DNA from: Tribonema minus
Lineage: Eukaryota; Sar; Xanthophyceae; Tribonematales; Tribonemataceae
NCBI GenBank assembly: GCA_017506865.1
Contig: JAFCMP010000537.1
Location: 310,001-374,000 of the forward strand
Length of the DNA stretch: 64,000 bases
Direction of reading: 5' to 3'
The notes beneath the pieces are model-generated. The model saw nothing but the letters and a program-made list of their open reading frames with translations, was not told the origin of the DNA and did not search any database. Both the position numbers and the translations under genes were made by a program. This document shows positions 55,901-64,000 of the stretch, piece by piece; position 1 is the stretch's first letter, and each line of letters starts with the position of its first letter.

Positions 55901-58900
55901 TTCTGCCCTAGCAGGCCTGGTTCAAACATCTCCCAAGCACTGAAACCTGGTGCCTTTAGTATAGAGCACTATATCATGCATGCGCACTTATTCATATACA
56001 CTGACACACAACATGCACATTTCCCATTACACCTGACATGCGTCCTTCCATATGGCAACACCAATCGTAAACAACTGTTGTACCCGACCACCAGCATACC
56101 TACAAACCCTACCAACAGCATACCAACACACCACATACCTGATCACAATGTATCTAGAAGTACATGCCCTATCATCAACGTATATACATACCCAACCAAA
56201 GCACACACCTACGTACATACCTGAAGAACTCTCCGGGCTCCAAGATGGACGCGCTGATGGGCGCATACAGCAGGGCCTTTGCATACCTACATGCCCCATC
56301 ACCATGATACCTACGTACCCAACCAAAAACACCTACACACATACCTGAAGAACTCCCCGGGCTCCAGGATGGACGCACTGATGGGCGCATAGAGCAGGGC
56401 TTTGGCACCACTGCCCACCCCGCTCACAAAGTCGGCCGGAGAGCCCAGTGCTCGTATCGAGCCCACAAGCTTGAGCACCTGGGTCACGGCCTGGGTGATG
56501 TAGTGGTGCATGATGTTGTTGAGCAGCTGCGGGGCAAACACGGAGAGTCACAGGCAGCAATAGGGTCACAGGTGAGGCGAGCGAAATCGGCAGTGACAGT
56601 CATCAACCCGCATGTGATGTGGTTCTGAAGTAACTCGTATGATGGTACAGGTGATGTGGTGGAGCATGATGTTGTTGAGCAGCTGCGGGCGTAGGAGGAG
56701 AGTCACAGGCAGCGAGAGTTGCACGTACAGAAAGTGCAAGCGGCAGCGACTGCCGTTAACCGGGATGCCATGTGATAGCTCGCATGATGGCACGGGTGAT
56801 GTAGAGGTGCATGATGTAGTTGAGGAGCTGCGGGGGCAGAAGGAGGAGTCACAGGCGGCGAGAGATTTACAGTTGAATGCGTGAAAGCAGCAGTGTCAGT
56901 GTACGATATGATGGCACAGGTGATATAGCGGTGGGGGGCAATGTATCAGTGCAGATGCCAAAATCTAGGCGATCGTCCGCTGCATGTTCATCAAAGTTGC
57001 AGAAGCAGCATTGCGGTGCTAAATGTGCACCTTGCATTTGTGTCCATGGCGGCGCAGTCATCCAATGGTTTGAATGCATATGAAGGTAAGTTGACAACCG
57101 GTTCATTGCATTACAATATACAGGTATCAGCGTAATAGCATGATTGAGAGGCCGTTGTGAAGTTCATGTCAGCGTTCACCTCCCCCCAAAGTGGCAAAAC
57201 CATTCCCAGCAACTACCTTGAAAACATCACTATCGCCGGAAACACACAAAAGGGCTGTGCGTAGGGGGTATGTATGGGACTCGTGGCAGTGCTCACCTCC
57301 CCCAAAGTGGCAAAATCATTCCCAGCAGCACCTTGGTAACATCACCAGCGGCGGAAAAAACAATAGGCATGGGGGGTATGTATGTATGCATTGGGATTGT
57401 GGCAGTGCTCACCTCGTCCCTGACGCCAAAGGCGTTCTCGACCAGGTAGCTGGTCATGGCCAAACGGCTGCGGTGCACTGTGGGAATGGCACCAATGAGC
57501 TGCGCAGAGGCAGAGCACCAGTGGCAAGAATGGCGATTGTCAGCAAGCGCAGCATATGGGCGCACAATCTCCACCACGGATATTGCGCTTACAAAGCAAG
57601 TGCGCGAGCGAATGGAGGAGGATCGTGTCTTGATCACAGTGCTTTGACACACAGGGGGAATGCACATATTAATGTAGCGTAATACCGCACGAAAGTTATT
57701 CTTGATCGTAGTTTGTGCAATTGCAGCATCTGCAGGAACATCCTGGGGCAGCCCACACATAAGACAGCAGAGCAATTCGAGTGCACAGTACTTCTGTGTA
57801 CGCATGTTTAGGCACAGCCCCTGCTACTGCCTGCTCAGATGCATGTGCCCCTGCCAGGCAGCGCAAGCAAACTACGTGCTTGACGGCTCTTGGCAGATAC
57901 CCACCCTTCCGATACATGTATACATACCCCTATTGCAAGCACATACATCTTACCTGCAGCTGCGCGGCCTCCGCGAGGGCCTTGGGCGCGCGGGGTCCTG
58001 CACCCAGCTCAGCGACATACATACCCCCATTGCACATACATACCTGCATACCCTTTTTGCAAGCACACATACATACATACCCGCAGCTGTGCGGCCTCCG
58101 CGAGGGCCTTTGGCGTGAGGTTCTGCACCCAGCTCAGCGCCGTACACACCCCCATCGCAAATACATACCTACATACCAACATCGCAAGCACATACATGCA
58201 TACCTGCAGCTGTGCAGCCTCGGCAAGGGCCTTCGGCGCGGGGTCCTGCACCCAGCTCAGCGTCAGCATGAGCGGATGGAAGGTGATGATCTTGAAGTAC
58301 TCGCGGCGCGCGCGCGTGTAGCGGCGCGCAAGTTCAACGTTGCAGTAGCCGCCCGCCGCGACGCCGGCGCGCGCTAGCAGGGTTGCCGTGTGTCCCTCCA
58401 GCCACTGCGGCGCGGGGGATGAGAGGGGGGCAGTGTTCAGGATGATGGAGGTACTGAGCTGTGACGAGGTCTGTAGAGTTTGTACTGGTGATGAAGTAAA
58501 TTAAAAGCTATCATGTATCTGGCCAGGTCAGCGCACTGCTGCGATGCCAGCGTGGGCTGCCCGCAGGTCCTCCATATGGTCCCTGATTTGCACGCTCTTG
58601 ATTATTCCTAGCCTCATTTAACGAGTCTGCCTGATGCAGCGCTCGCCTTGTTAACCCTACCATGCAGCTACTGTGAGGGTCGCCTGAACAAATTACAAGG
58701 TATACAGCACAACCTACAGCACTGAATGCAATTGAATGCTTCAGGTAGGTTTACTGTACTCGCACTGCAGCCTATCAGCTGCGAGCTCCAGCGCACGACT
58801 ACAGTCATAGGGTAGCTAGCCCTAACCCTAACCCTAACCCTTGCCGCGTTCTGTCCACGCGCCCACAATCGCATGACTGATTTTGCACACGCTACATGGC

Positions 58901-61900
58901 ATGAGTTACATTCTAGCCTCATTATGAGAGTCTGCTGGATGCAATACTCAACGCGCCGCCAGCTTGTTCGCTGACCATTTGTCGTAGTGGCCGCACTGGC
59001 CTTGCATGTACTGAACATTAAGTACTTGATCTACTTCACGTTGATGGCAAACGCTCACGCAAACTTCAACTTCTTGAGCTCTGCTCAGCATCATCATCAT
59101 CGTCACCTGGCGGCTGTCCTCTACGGCGCTGACAACCGCATTTTGATTCATGAGCCCACCAGCACACCCCACTCTAATTCAGAAGTCTACCAGCACACAA
59201 TCTCTTTTGAAAAGAGAAACATCGGGCTCCGCTGAGCATCATTATCATCATATTCACCTGGCGGCTGTCCTCCATGGCGCAGCGCTGCGACTGCGGCGAC
59301 GTGGCGCTGACAACTCCATTTCAATCTAAAGTCTAAGTACATATATTCTTATGAAAACGATTCAAAGGATCATAGAGCTCCAGGTGACAAGAAAAGACAT
59401 GACTCGCTCTACTGAGCATCAACATCATCAACATCATGACACTTTTTCAGTTTGTGTGAGCGCCGCAGCGCCGCCGCCGCCGCCGGAGGAGCATCATGGG
59501 TGCTCGGGCGGCGGCAGCCCGCGCGGTACAGCGTGATCTGGCAGTACAGTGTGATGTGCGGCACTCTGCGCGCGCGCTCACCGCGCTGCGCACCTGTGCA
59601 TTGCCAGCGCGATGGCACTTTTTCAGTTTGTGTGAGCGCCGCAGCGCCGCCGCCGCCGCCGGAGGAGCATGGGTGCTCGGGCGGCGGCAGCCCGCGGCGG
59701 CGCGCTTGCTGGCGGCACCGCGCGCGCGCTCACCGCGCAGCGCGCCTGTGCATTGCCAGTGCGATGGCCAGAGCGCGCGCGCGGTGCCGCCAGCAAGCGC
59801 GCCGCCGCGGGCTGCCGCCGCCCGAGCACCCATGCTCCTCCGGCGGCGGCGGCGGCGTTGCGGCGCTCACACAAACTGAAAAAGTGCCATCGCGCTGGCA
59901 ATGCACAGGTGCGCAGCGCGGTGAGCGCGCGCGCAGAGTGCCGCCAGATCACACTGTACTGCCAGATCACGCTGTACCGCGCGGGCTGCCGCCGCCCGAG
60001 CACCCATGATGCTCCTTTGGCGGCGGCGGCGGCGCTGCGGCGCTCACACAAACTGAAAAAGTGCCTCACCTGGCGGCTGTCCTCCATGGCGCAGCGCTGC
60101 GACTGCAGCGACATGGCGCTCACAAGTCAAGTTCAATCTAAAGACGAAGTACATATACTCCGAAGTACTCGATTAAGAAGAGACATGTTGCGCTCCACAC
60201 TGAGCATCATCATCATGGTCACCTGGCGGCTGTCCTCCATGGCGCAGCGCTGCGACTGCGGCGACATGGCGCTCAGCAGCAAATTTCAAGTAATGTTCAA
60301 CCTCACCGATGGCACACTCTCACGCAAACTTCAACTTTTCAGGCTCTGATGAGCATCATCACCTGGCGGCTGTCCTCCATGGCGCAGCGCTGCGACTGCG
60401 GCGACATGGCGCTCAGCAGCGGCGCGGCAAGCGCAAACAGGGCGGTTACGCTGGCGCGGTCCTCGGCGAGTTCCGCGTCGAGAACGCGCAGCTGAACGTT
60501 CTCAAAGTGCATCGTGTTGCTGCCGGCGCCGTCCTTCATGGCGATCGCGCTGAAGTGGAAGAAGGGCTTGCGCTCCGCGTCGCTGCGGCTGGTGCGGCGC
60601 CGCTGCTGCGGGGGGGAGGGGTATGGCAAACCAAGGGGGGTGTAGGTATTAGGGGTGTAGCGGCAAGTTGAAGCGTACCCCGCTTCGCTGCGGCTGGTGC
60701 GGCGCCGCTGCTGCGGGGGGGGGGGGCATTTATGGCAGAACAAGGGGGGTAGGTATTAGGGGTATAGCGGCGAGTTGGAGCATACGCTGAGCATCTAGAT
60801 TCTTGAAAGAAGGGCTTGCACTCCGTGTCGCTGCGGCTCGTGCGGCGCCGCTGCTGGCGGGGGTATGTATGGCAAACAGGGGGGTAGGTATTAGGGGTGT
60901 GGCGGTTAGTTGGAGCATACCCCGAACATCCGGATACTTGAATGGGGATCGTTCGTGGAATCCTGGCCAGGCAAAGGTTGCAGAGCTGAGAAGATGCATG
61001 TATGTTTGTCCCTATGACAGCCCTAGTGTATCATGTTGGCTCAGAGCTGGCTTCCCTCCCAGTGAGTGGTGCGCTGCACACGACGCTGTGGGCGCAAGTT
61101 GCAGTTAACAGATTTCAACCCTAATCCTGCAGTCAAAGTACATGCTACGCTGTCTGGAAACGCGCCGACAATGCACACTTTATTTTCATGGGGCAGTGCT
61201 GCTGTACTCGGTCTGTACTCATCACCAACAACAGGGGGCGTGTTGGGTCCTGTTCATAGCCTCTGGAAGCTGCGTAGCGCCGCATGAGGGGGCAGCGCAA
61301 ATCACGGTACATAAACTGTACTTATGTTCTGACTGTGTACTCACCATCATCGACGGGCGTTGTTCCGAGTCCTGAGCAGCCTCTGTGAGCTGCATAGCAT
61401 CGCACGAGTGCTGATCACAGTACAGTAAATGTCATGTACTGCTGTCCTGATTGATCACTGACAACCATCGACGGGTGTCGTTCCAGGTCCTGGTCAGCCT
61501 CAGTGAGCTGCATACCGTCGCACAACCGGCAGTGCTGATTACAGTACGTGCCCTGTACTGCAGTACTGATTATGTACTCACCGTAATCGAAGGTTTTCAA
61601 GTCCTGATTTCACGAGCCTCTGAAAGCTTCGTAGCATCACGCCAGGGGTAGTGCCAACACAGTACATGTCATGTACTGCTGTACTGATTGTGTACTCACC
61701 ACCATCGACGGGCGTCGTTCCGAATCCTGGGCAGCCTCAGTGAGCTGCGTAGCATCGCGCAAACTGTTCAACTGCCCTGGACCACAGTACGGATAATGTA
61801 CTCACCACCAGTGACAAGCGTAACATGGACCAAGTGAACAGTTTTGAGCCCAGTTCTACTGCACTGTACCGCTGTACTGATTATGTACTCACCACCATTG

Positions 61901-64000
61901 ACGGACGTCGTTCCGGGTCCTGGGCAGCCTCGGTGAGCTGCGTAGCATCGCGCGAGGCGAAAGCCACGGGGAATGGTGCTTTGTCCATGTGGTTGTCCAT
62001 CTGAATCGACCCGCACACGACCGTGAGGAACCGCATCTTGTGGTTGCTGGCGGCGCGCACCTGTACGGCGCAAATGGGGGGTATGCACGGTATGGTGTGA
62101 GATGATGATCATATAAATCACAACAAAAGGCAGTCAAACGGGCACGGCAATTTGCTGACAATAAAAGTGGGGCTGGTTTGTCGGATCCCCCATCAATATC
62201 CACTCCAAATTCATGGTATCAAAACTGCTATGTACAGGATGAAGAAAGAGGCACAATCAAGGCAGGCATCACCACTGCTGCCACAATGGCCCATGGAGCA
62301 GGGCAGAACCTGGGTATTGACTGCAGCGTACATGCGCACGTCACTGCAGCTCAGAGCAACACCAAATATACTGCACAGTTGCTGTGACGCATTTCTTCTT
62401 GGAGTGCTACTTAAGTACTACGCAGACACGAGCGCCAAGTACGTTGGCGCTTGGTGGTCAACGCAGAGTTCCACCGCACACCTCACGGAATACGCTCCAC
62501 ATCAAGGTATGCAGCAACGGCACTTACGAAACCCACTCTCAACTACGCTCTCAACACATCGTTGTACCGTAACCACCCTCAACTACGCTCTCTACACATC
62601 GTTGTACCGTAGTGTACTGGCCACTTACAAATATGTCGGTGGCCTGCGCATACACCAGCTCCGCACGCCGCAGCGGCTGGTCAACAGCATCCACGGGGGG
62701 GTACTGCGTGCCCACCACGCTCAGCCCAACGCCCTTCATCCTAATTTCAAGTTGAAGTGCGGGGTTCTGTGCCTCGGCCTGCAGCGCAGGCGAGGCCTCC
62801 TCGTACAGGTCGCCCTCCGTGCTGCTGCCGCTGTAACGGGCGTGACAGTTACAGCAGGTACGGTTGAGCGGAGGGGGCAGCGGTTCAGCTGTACTTCAAG
62901 TTGAAGTGCGCTGTCGGCAAAAGCAGCGGACGCGCTTCATCAGCGCGATTGCCATGCCATGTGAAGGTGATGCATGCAGCAATAACGCTGCAGAAGAACA
63001 CTAGGCCAGGGTCAAGCAAACATGAGTGTGAGGTTAAGCGAGCCCAGAGTCTAACGTCAACTAGACCTGGTTATATGGGGCCTTCCAGTATGTTTGGCCT
63101 TGAAGTATCATTAACAACTGTCTGCTCAAGATGCTTCGCTACATGCAAAGCATTCTTGATGCCACGTTTCGAGTTCCAGGCTGAGAATCCAAACCTCTCG
63201 TACCGGAACCAACTGTGGTGCTCCCGGCTTTACCACTGAGCTAGAAAGCTTGTGCACACTTGGCAGGGTAGCCGTCCCCTTCTGGGGTGCCAGGATACCA
63301 CATTACAACAGTTGTCCGTGAATGAACAACTATCAAGGTCGTCTGAGCAGACAGTTCCAGTAGACAAATTCATCTTCAGCGTGAACACCAACCTGAGATG
63401 AGGCGTAGAAGTTAGCACCGCAGGAATGCTCTACACAACACCTGCACCAGGAACTAGGTGACCGCACACAGGGGGCTTTGCCTGCTGCTGCATCCCATGC
63501 ACCTGCCACTGATATTGCACTCCCTTTACCGGGACACAGCCAAACTGTTGCAGTATCGCCACCACCCTACTTCAAGTACAACATGTTGAAGATGCGCACC
63601 TTTTGCCGCGTCCCGGGCGCATGTCAGTGAGCAGGATGACCTTGGTCCCCCCCTCAACGACCACCAGCGCAAACACACCGGCACCGCCTCCGCCGCCATC
63701 GACTTGGACCCAGTTGCCAACGCCCTCCACTGGGAGCTCCGCAAAGCGGTCGCGAGCTGAACGTGCAGCAGGATGGCAGTAGGGAACATGAGGTCTACTT
63801 CAATATGTCAACTTCATTTTGTGAGTGGAGTTGGTGGTGCAACTACCTTGGCGCCAAGGTAGCCCAGTTGCCAACGCCCTCCACTGGGAGCTCCGCAAAG
63901 CGGTCGCGAGCTGAACGTGCAGCAGGATGGCAGTAGGGAACATGAGGTCTACTTCAATATGTCAACTTCATTTTGTGAGTGGAGTTGGTGGTGCAACTAC
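46959..64000 (-). CDS. VPS13: VPS13-family bridge-like lipid transfer protein, C-terminal 951 residues (5' end outside window)
   Basis: VPS13 proteins carry lipids between membranes at organelle contact sites. Sixteen exons join in phase: 63600-63756, 62629-62830, 61893-62060, 60363-60605, 58204-58404, 57413-57499, 56345-56526, 54999-55146, 53878-54069, 52870-53040, 52310-52453, 51689-51859, 51074-51166, 49659-49835, 48550-48765 and 46959-47264 (stop). Family blocks: VEGGTKVILLTDMRPG; LEIRMKGVGLSVVG; CGSIQMDNHMDKAPFPV; PFFHFSAIAMKDG; EYFKIITFHPLMLTLSW (VPS13_C start); LGSPADFVSGVGSGAKALLY; NVAAKLALDKDYRRKRE; and the Gly-rich GVYEGVSGIFTTPIRGAKNA with GFLKGVGHGVLGAVVKPV. These are followed by PYSQAAAEAQ and a PH-like tail. 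The last three exons (about 230 residues) are not a family hallmark and may be a lineage extension. Nearly every exon has edge copies in its introns. Confidence 0.92.
48128..48524 (+). mobile_element. Left-truncated copy of the 28-kb retroposon-like repeat, in a VPS13 intron
   Basis: About 95% identical to the right part of 28106-29019, ending in the same GGAATATAATAAA. Flanking AAGTAC occurs on both sides (48116-48121 and 48526-48531), hinting at a short or eroded target duplication. It sits 25 bp inside the intron after the exon ending at 48550, antisense to VPS13. Confidence 0.75.
49520..49650 (-). repeat. Copy of VPS13 exon 49659-49835 donor edge
   Basis: AGTGCTCACCAGTCGTAGC, then TTCTGCTCCGCACGCGCAAT, GAGCC at 49524-49585 repeats the exon 3' end and donor flank (49648-49705). 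The linking TTTGAAG(T/G) and TTTACAAAGGCAA units are themselves repeated. Confidence 0.9.
49945..50405 (-). repeat. Four copies of VPS13 exon 49659-49835 acceptor edge
   Basis: The exon start and upstream flank (GCCGCGCCGCAGAGCCTCGC, CCTGAGCGTTGCCACGCGTG then CAACAGGTACG) recur at about 49957-50020, 50108-50180, 50230-50295 and 50345-50400. Each keeps CCTGAGCGTTGCCAC, i.e. an ACGCTCAGG acceptor on the minus strand. Confidence 0.95.
51167..51240 (+). repeat. G-run tract; C-rich polypyrimidine at VPS13 acceptor
   Basis: Seven or more runs of 4-14 G in 70 bp on the plus strand. On the transcribed RNA it is a nearly uninterrupted C-tract leading into CTATCAG at the acceptor of exon 51074-51166. 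It is quadruplex-prone on the template side. Confidence 0.85.
51520..51600 (-). repeat. Copy of VPS13 exon 51689-51859 donor edge
   Basis: CGCACACGGACGGCACGCGC, then GTAGGGTTGCCCATAACGTC and GCCAGCAGCTGCCTGTAC repeat the last ~65 bp of the exon (51690-51755) with few changes. Confidence 0.92.
53110..53260 (-). repeat. Two copies of VPS13 exon 52870-53040 acceptor edge
   Basis: AGCACGGAGACCACGCCGTC, then GCTGAGGC(A/C)CACCTGA recurs at 53128-53165 (with GAGAGTTACAGCAG flank) and, shorter, at 53221-53243. The first keeps its acceptor. Confidence 0.92.
54225..54440 (-). repeat. Two copies of VPS13 exon 53878-54069 acceptor edge
   Basis: GCCAGGCAATCTGCGACGCC, then ACCTCCACTGGCCGTTTAAC and CGACCTGTGCCGCAAATCAA at 54235-54300 repeats 54026-54095. 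A remnant ATGCCGCCTCCACTGACTAC is at 54421. An intervening GTGAAATGATCGCAATGG-type stretch is unique. Confidence 0.9.
54678..54990 (-). repeat. Three copies of VPS13 exon 54999-55146 donor edge with GTACTGTAC palindromes
   Basis: GTACCTGTCTGGCCT(C/T)CCGC, TTCCTGC recurs at 54678-54725, 54796-54845 and 54888-54925. Between copies are repeated CAGTGTACTGTACACCAGCA units that fold back on themselves. Confidence 0.94.
55190..55405. repeat. Tandem duplication (~110 bp) in VPS13 intron
   Basis: Two copies share ATCAGGGTCAAGTGGGGG, TCTAAGGCGACTG/TCAAAGGCGACTG and TTAAACTCCAGAACGGCAAG. The region lies next to the acceptor of exon 54999-55146. Confidence 0.85.
56215..56285 (-). repeat. Copy of VPS13 exon 56345-56526 donor edge
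   Basis: ATACCTGAAGAACTC(T/C)CCGG, GCTCCAAGATGGACGC, CTGATGGGCGCATACAGCAG at 56217-56275 repeats the last ~58 bp of the exon plus its donor. Confidence 0.94.
56640..56870 (-). repeat. Two copies of VPS13 exon 56345-56526 acceptor edge
   Basis: GATGATGTTGTTGAGCAGCT, GCGGG at 56667-56692 and GATGATGTAGTTGAGGAGCT, GCGGGGG at 56811-56836 repeat the exon start, and are followed by the same GAGAGTCACAGGC(A/G)GCGA intron flank. Confidence 0.92.
57955..58145 (-). repeat. Two copies of VPS13 exon 58204-58404 donor edge
   Basis: CTGCAGCTGCGCGGCCTCCG, GAGGGCCTT, then CCTGCACCCAGCTCAGCG at 57956-58013, and the same with small changes at 58082-58140. Linkers are ACATACATAC-type runs. Each copy keeps the minus-strand donor CTGCAG/GTA or CTGCGG/GTA. 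Confidence 0.95.
59080..60290 (-). repeat. Four copies of VPS13 exon 60363-60605 donor edge, one split by a foldback element
   Basis: CACCTGGCGGCTGTCCTCCA, TGGCGCAGCGCTGCGACTGC, GGCGACATGGCGCT recurs at 59097-59130 (short), 59255-59312, 60067-60122 and 60220-60278. CATCATCATC runs lie on the intron side. All keep the CAG/GTGA-type donor. Confidence 0.95.
59440..60063. mobile_element. 0.62-kb nested foldback (inverted-repeat) element in VPS13 intron
   Basis: The two halves are near-perfect reverse complements (arms about 290 bp, loop about 35 bp near 59752). Ends are CACTTTTTCAGTTTGTGTGA and the mirror TCACACAAACTGAAAAAGTG. The same end sequence recurs internally at about 59617 and 59886, so a smaller foldback is nested in a larger one. 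Arms contain CCGCCG repeats and GCGCGC runs. No transposase and no clear target duplication. Confidence 0.82.
61200..61815 (-). repeat. About six copies of VPS13 exon 61893-62060 donor edge
   Basis: TGTACTCACCACCATCGACG, GGCGTCGTTCC, then CCTGGGCAGCCTC, GTGAGCTGCGTAGCATCGC recurs at about 61213-61290, 61338-61403, 61463-61530, 61573-61640, 61690-61760 and, as a fragment, 61797-61815. The linkers repeat CAGTACATGTCATGTACTGC. The best preserved copy (61690) is among the nearest to the exon, and the worst preserved include the farthest. Confidence 0.95.
63216..63301 (-). repeat. SINE-like dispersed repeat, copy 2
   Basis: The reverse complement matches 15048-15133. On the minus strand it reads TAGCTCAGTGGTAAAGCCGG, and 48 nt after that box A-like start comes GGTTTGGATTC, a poor box B. 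That spacing fits a tRNA-like Pol III head. Confidence 0.5.
63709..64000 (-). repeat. Exact 154-bp tandem duplication across a VPS13 acceptor
   Basis: 63709-63862 and 63863-64000 are identical over the 138 bp visible. The unit contains the first 48 bp of exon 63600-63756, its CAG acceptor and 106 bp of upstream intron. A perfect 16-bp palindrome, ACCTTGGCGCCAAGGT (63845-63860), sits at the junction. Lack of any difference shows a very recent event. Confidence 0.95.

Noticed and set aside
59452-60349. Long Ala/Arg-rich frames on both strands
   Set aside because: They lie in the GC-rich foldback element and its flanks. Symmetrical frames on both strands follow from the inverted repeat; no family motif and no codon bias.
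63181-63301. A complete tRNA gene on the minus strand
   Set aside because: Box A-like sequence is good, but the acceptor stem does not pair and box B is poor; a SINE remnant fits better.

Overview
The window is nuclear DNA of a photosynthetic eukaryote whose plastid was probably acquired by secondary endosymbiosis from the red lineage (haptophyte, ochrophyte or cryptophyte; I cannot decide which). Genes are broken into many short exons with canonical GT-AG introns. Several proteins begin with a signal peptide followed by a plastid-type transit region with the Ala-Phe style junction of such algae (AFLPG, AFLAPS, AFVPAS, AFSLPL). Degenerate TTAGGG/CCCTAA motifs and a TTGAAG/CTTCAA hexamer are scattered through introns and spacers.

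Layout: the 5' exons of an organelle-targeted enolase (minus, 220-875, running off the left edge); a gene-poor stretch with a periodic repeat array (3651-4690); a Gln-rich low-complexity protein (minus, 7949-10690); the first exon of a plastid-targeted protein (minus, 11189-11437) divergent from the rRNA-processing factor EBP2 (plus, 11687-19706); a small plastid-targeted membrane protein (minus, 21832-22871); a decayed partial duplicate of the EBP2 3' end (about 23365-24965); a poorly resolved stretch with two possible terminal exons and a retroposon-like repeat (25-31 kb); Mg-protoporphyrin IX methyltransferase chlM (minus, 31037-39996) head to head, 127 bp apart, with plastid methionine sulfoxide reductase B (plus, 40124-45592); and the last 16 exons of the lipid-transfer protein VPS13 (minus, 46959 to the right edge).

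Reading frames for EBP2, chlM, msrB and VPS13 were assembled exon by exon, and every junction keeps phase. EBP2 acts in the nucleolus, VPS13 at organelle contact sites, chlM in chlorophyll synthesis and msrB in repair of oxidised protein. The chlM/msrB pair could be co-regulated from one short promoter.

The most unusual feature is genome-architectural. Around most exons of EBP2, chlM, msrB and VPS13 the flanking introns hold one to six decaying tandem copies of the exon edge, including its splice site and the first intron bases. Several series appear to decay with distance from the exon. An apparently exact 154-bp tandem duplication across a VPS13 acceptor at the right edge looks like a fresh instance. 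Introns here seem to grow by repeated duplication of exon-intron boundaries, leaving arrays of decoy donors and acceptors. Other mobile DNA includes two hAT-like MITEs with supporting empty sites, a 0.62-kb foldback element, a possible tRNA-like SINE and a retroposon-like family with 14-bp target duplications.
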